DNA from: Trogon surrucura
Lineage: Eukaryota; Chordata; Aves; Trogoniformes; Trogonidae
Direction of reading: 5' to 3'
Length of the DNA: 64,000 bases
Assembly (NCBI GenBank): GCA_020746105.1
Contig: CM036624.1
Coordinates: 3,157,562 to 3,221,561 of the forward strand
The notes beneath the pieces are model-generated. The model saw only the letters and a list, made by a program, of their open reading frames with translations. It did not search any database and was not told where the DNA came from. A program made the translations under genes and the position numbers. Shown piece after piece: positions 60,496 to 64,000 of this stretch; the first letter of the stretch is position 1, and each line of letters starts with the position of its first letter.

Positions 60496-61165
60496 CAAAG
60501 ACCTTGGAGTCCCAGTGGGCAGTGAGTGTCCCTGGGACAGCAACGTGCCCTTGTGGCCAAGAGGTCACTGGGATCCTGGGGGGCATCAAGAAAAGTGGGT
60601 CCAGCAGGGCTGGGGAGGTTCTCCTGCCCCTCTGCTCTGCCCTGGGGAGACCACCCCTGGAATCCTGGGTCCAGTTTGGGGCTCCCCAGTTCCAGAGAGA
60701 CAGGGACCTGCTGGAGAGAGTCCAAGGGAGAGCTACGAGGGTGATCAAGGGACTTGAACATCTCTGCTGTGAAGAGAGACTGAGAGACCTGGGGCTGTTC
60801 AGCCCTGAAAGGAGACGGCTGAGAGGGGACCTGATTAACGTATGGAAATATCTGAGGGGTGGTGTCAAGGGGAAGGAGACAATCTCTTCTCAGTGGTGCC
60901 CAGCAATAGAAGAAGGAATAGTGGGTTTAGGTTAGAACATTGGAAGTTCCACCTCCACATGAGGAGAAACTTCTTGGCTGTGCGGGTGCCGGAGCCCTGG
61001 CCCAGGCTGCCCAGAGAGGGTGTGGAGTCTCCTGCTCTGGAGACTTTCCAACCCGCCTGGACGTGTTCCTGTGTGGCTGCCCTGGGTGACCCTGCTCTGG
61101 CAGGGGGCTGGACTGGGTGGTCTCTAGAGCTCCCTTCCAACCCCAACATTCTGTGATTCTATGAT
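60496..61165 (+). mobile_element. CR1 LINE 3' fragment, copy B (about 0.67 kb)
   Basis: This 5'-truncated CR1 is in the same orientation as copy A and begins abruptly at AAAGACCTTGGAGTCCC. I count roughly 16 differences from copy A over about 670 bp. A one-base deletion in a G run near 60924 splits the pol remnant into two frames (60504-60935 and the frame containing 60920-61156) that copy A reads as one. The element ends CCAACATTCTGTGATTCTATG. The abrupt 5' end is typical of incomplete reverse transcription. Confidence 0.95.
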
Positions 61166-62784
61166 CAGTTTAGAGCAAGGGTAAGAAATCACTCCCTTCT
61201 CTGGTGGGACACGAGCTCCCTGCTGCCAGGGGCTGAAGCATCTGACAGCATCAGCCGGCTTGGAAGTGGAGAGGGTGAGTTCATGGACACCAGCAGCATG
61301 GATGGGTGGGAAAAACAGGAGGCACAAACGTACCCTGCAAGAGCCCAAATGGAGCACGGGACACAGGAAAGCAACTTCTTGAACAGCATCCCTGACCGCC
61401 ACGGCTCACGTTTTTTTTGCGTTGCATAACATTTAAATCAAGAATCACGTCCCGGCTGATATTCATAACCTCCAGTCGCTGAAAAAGATTTTAATATAGC
61501 TACCTTGTTCATTACAGAGCACAAGCAACATGCACACAACTAACCAAAAGCAAACACACAGATCATTCCCCGCCGCAGTTACCTGAGCTGGCAGAACGTT
61601 GTGGGGCCTTGGGCATCCTTCCTCTCCCGCATTGTCCCGCGCCGGACTTGACTAACACAGCACTGCCACTTCTCCACACCCACTTCTCTATCAGCTCCTA
61701 CCCAGCAAATTGTGGGACAAATCCATTCCCTTTTGTCACTTAAGCCCTTGATTACCCTCATTTGTTGCTCAAAGTCCTCTCCCAGCCGATCTGTCGCTTA
61801 GTTATCCTTATCCCGGACTTCAGATTATAAAACACTTTAGAGCAACAGCTAACTCTTAGCTGGAGGCAGTGGTTAGAAGTCTTTGTGCAGCTTAGCTCTA
61901 CTCGAGAAAATAAACATTTTGCATCTTAGTTTCCATGTTTGGTTTTTGGCTTTTAGGCTATGCCAAGTCTCCAGCCCGCTACAATGTTGTTCTTGCCCTA
62001 ACAAAGCTTATTATCTTATTATCTTGGGCTTCATTCCTCACCTGTAACATGCTTCACTGTGTTCCTGGGAGACATAAAATCAACTCTACGAGTAAGTCAA
62101 GTGACTACGCAGCACCCAGCATAATAGACCTCCTTCTACCAGCTCTCTGTCACCACCTTGTGGATTTTTGAAATACTTGGACGTCAACAGAGAAGGCAAA
62201 AAAAAATCCCTGGTAAATATACAGAGAGTTCCTAGAAGCAATCAGAATTTCTAAGCCGTGTTAAAACAGGCTTTCTCAATCACCACGCTGGGATTTAATG
62301 AGATTTAATTGTGTGAACTGTTATTTAATTTGAAAATAATTAAAAGTTGAGAATCCCGTTTATCCCCTTGTGACTAGAAGGAACTTTACTCCAGAGGTGG
62401 TTTATACAAGGGCAGTTTTAATGTAAGGCTCTGTTTCTCTGGTTAGGCTAATAACGAAGACATGCATGAAGCAGAATTTAACATAGTTCAGGACTTTTCT
62501 TTCAAAATACATACACAGATCAAGTGTTAACCTGGCATGCTTCTTTTTTCATTTTAAATATGTAGTCAAATGAACATCGAAATCATTCTCAAAACAATTT
62601 AAGCCAAACAAAATCCTTCGGACCTTTAGAGCCCAGGTGCTGCAGGAGCTTAAAAAGCTTCATTTTCCAAGGCATTTAAGTGTGTGAGTGCTCTCAGATT
62701 TACAGAACAGGAAAATTTTGACTTAGTATTTGATTTGGGAATCTTTTTCGCTTATTCCTAAAAGTGCTGTAGGTAGCTGAATCA
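61166..62784. other. Non-coding DNA right of CR1 copy B
   Basis: The first 230 bp are of moderate GC content and the rest is AT-rich. A 10-bp direct duplication, CTTATTATCT, occurs at about 62007-62026. No gene is recognised. Confidence 0.5.
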
Positions 62785-62895
62785 CACAGAATCACAGAAT
62801 GTCAGGGATTGGAAGGGACCTCGAAAGATCAAGTCCAATCCCCCTGCCAGAGCAGGAATGCCTCGATAATGCTACATAGGAACGTGTCCAGGCTG
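62785..62895 (-). mobile_element. Short CR1 3' tail
   Basis: On the + strand, AGAATCACAGAATGTCAGGG, GATTGGAAGGGACCTCGAAA, CCAATCCCCCTGCCAGAGCA and GAACGTGTCCAGGC are the complement of a CR1 3' end. The element therefore lies on the - strand, heavily 5'-truncated to about 110 bp. Confidence 0.9.
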
Positions 62896-64000
62896 CACTG
62901 ATCTCTTCATTTTGCTACCCGAACTACCTAGAGCGGCTTTACCAGCGGACAAACCTTAGACGGAGAAAAAGAAATTAACTGTTCCCTGTCGTCCAGTGAG
63001 CACCACTGAGTCGATCTGCATCCAAGGCTCTTTATCCTAAATTTTCAAATTTTGACACGTTCCTCTAAGAACAGCCAACAGACTTCAGGCCTACATTTTT
63101 ATCTTTTTTTTTTTCTTTTTATGTTTCCCTCTCATTTAGTCTCTTCTTCCAGAGGTGACCCCTCAGATTCGTTAGTCGATCACACAACTTCGAGCTGAGA
63201 AGGAAGTTCGGCTGAGAGCCAAGGGGAACCCTCCTGCCCCTTTGACGGTTTGTTGCCACGTACTCAGCCGGCCTGCCAGGAAGTGGTTGTCTGAGCTGAT
63301 AATTGGGAATACAATATTTTATCTGCAGTAACAGCAAAATTAGCTAACATTTTAACCAAGTGTCACTGTGCACGTTGCTTTCACAGTCTCTATTTTCAGT
63401 CGCGTTCTGCAAAGAGCAATCAGGAATATGGAACAATAAACCAGAAGCACTGAACATGCTGAGTGACTGCTCCTTCAACAACTTTCAAGCCAAAGAAAAC
63501 AAAATCTCCTTCCTCTTTAATAAGAGAACACTTACCTGGGTTCACACACAGCTTTATGAGAATTAAATGACATATTTTCCTACTGAAATCTTTAAGTTTC
63601 ATACATGGATGGGATAGCACAAGATTTCGTGCCTTTAGGAGAAAAGGATCAGTTTGCAGAGTCCAACAGAAAAAATAATTTCCACCTGGTCAACTGTTAA
63701 TTTTTTTATTTGTTCTAAAAACAGTAGGCTAAAATCCAGCAAGAAACAGTAAAAATATCACAACAGTAACATACAAAACTTCGTAACGAAAAAAAAATAA
63801 TAATAAAAAAAAATTCGGTACCAATTGAAATCTACAAGGTTTGGAGAAAAATCATCTAAGAATTTTCCAATTCTGAAAACAGGTCAGATGCATTCATGGA
63901 AGCAGTCCCTTTAAATAAGAGTAAGCTCAAGAAATAGATGTGCAAGCACATAGTATTTTAAGCTCTAAGAGTAAACAGAATGTTTTTGCTGTCCAAATAG
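62896..64000. other. Non-coding DNA, right edge
   Basis: No exon is recognised. If synteny with mammals holds, the 3' end of PTPRC should approach from beyond this edge on the - strand, but nothing here can be tied to it. Confidence 0.5.

Noticed and set aside
63690-64000. PTPRC 3' untranslated region entering from the right
   Set aside because: A - strand AATAAA near 63700 and the expected synteny made it tempting, but no sequence here can be tied to PTPRC.

Overview
The window is vertebrate, almost certainly avian, non-coding DNA: AT-rich, with no bacterial-style gene packing and no recognisable host protein-coding exon. The bird assignment rests on several CR1 retroposon fragments with the typical ATTCTATGA-type 3' end, a SINE built from a tRNA-Ile head and a CR1 tail (an architecture known from passerines, e.g. 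TguSINE1 of zebra finch), and an LTR that resembles a recurrent avian endogenous retrovirus family. A passerine or close relative is the best guess; that step is inference.

The one clear functional locus is the miR-181a-1/miR-181b-1 cluster on the + strand at about 26.75-27.03 kb. Both hairpins are complete. The 5p and 3p mature products match the known vertebrate sequences, and the 3p arms identify the a-1/b-1 paralogue rather than a-2/b-2. In mammals this cluster lies in the long non-coding host gene MIR181A1HG, in the gene desert between PTPRC and NR5A2. The window would therefore be the avian counterpart of that desert, with PTPRC expected beyond the right edge on the - strand and NR5A2 beyond the left edge. 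Neither gene is visible here.

Layout: 0-5.6 kb is non-coding with one CR1 tail. At 5.77-6.11 kb a TATA box, a CCAAT box and a dense CpG island lie 21 kb upstream of the microRNAs on the same strand, a candidate promoter for the primary transcript. At 7.86-8.28 kb there is a tRNA-Ile/CR1 SINE next to an older CR1 tail. At 12.6-13.2 kb and 20.07-20.24 kb there are probable ancient SINE/LINE remnants. At 23.24 kb there is a palindrome centred near a consensus CRE. The miR-181 cluster follows, with splice-site-like sequences around and inside it and clustered poly(A) signals at 27.68 kb. The stretch 27.7-47.3 kb is featureless AT-rich DNA. From 47.3 kb on the sequence is more repeat-rich: a GC-rich block leading into a 0.94 kb CR1 fragment, a truncated LTR at 51.1 kb, a GC-rich block at 57.6-58.3 kb, a second CR1 copy about 97-98% identical to the first at 60.5 kb, and a short CR1 tail at 62.8 kb.

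All homology calls were made by eye from remembered family features, with no search or folding program. Chance open reading frames are many, and none could be tied to a known protein except the decayed CR1 reverse transcriptase remnants.
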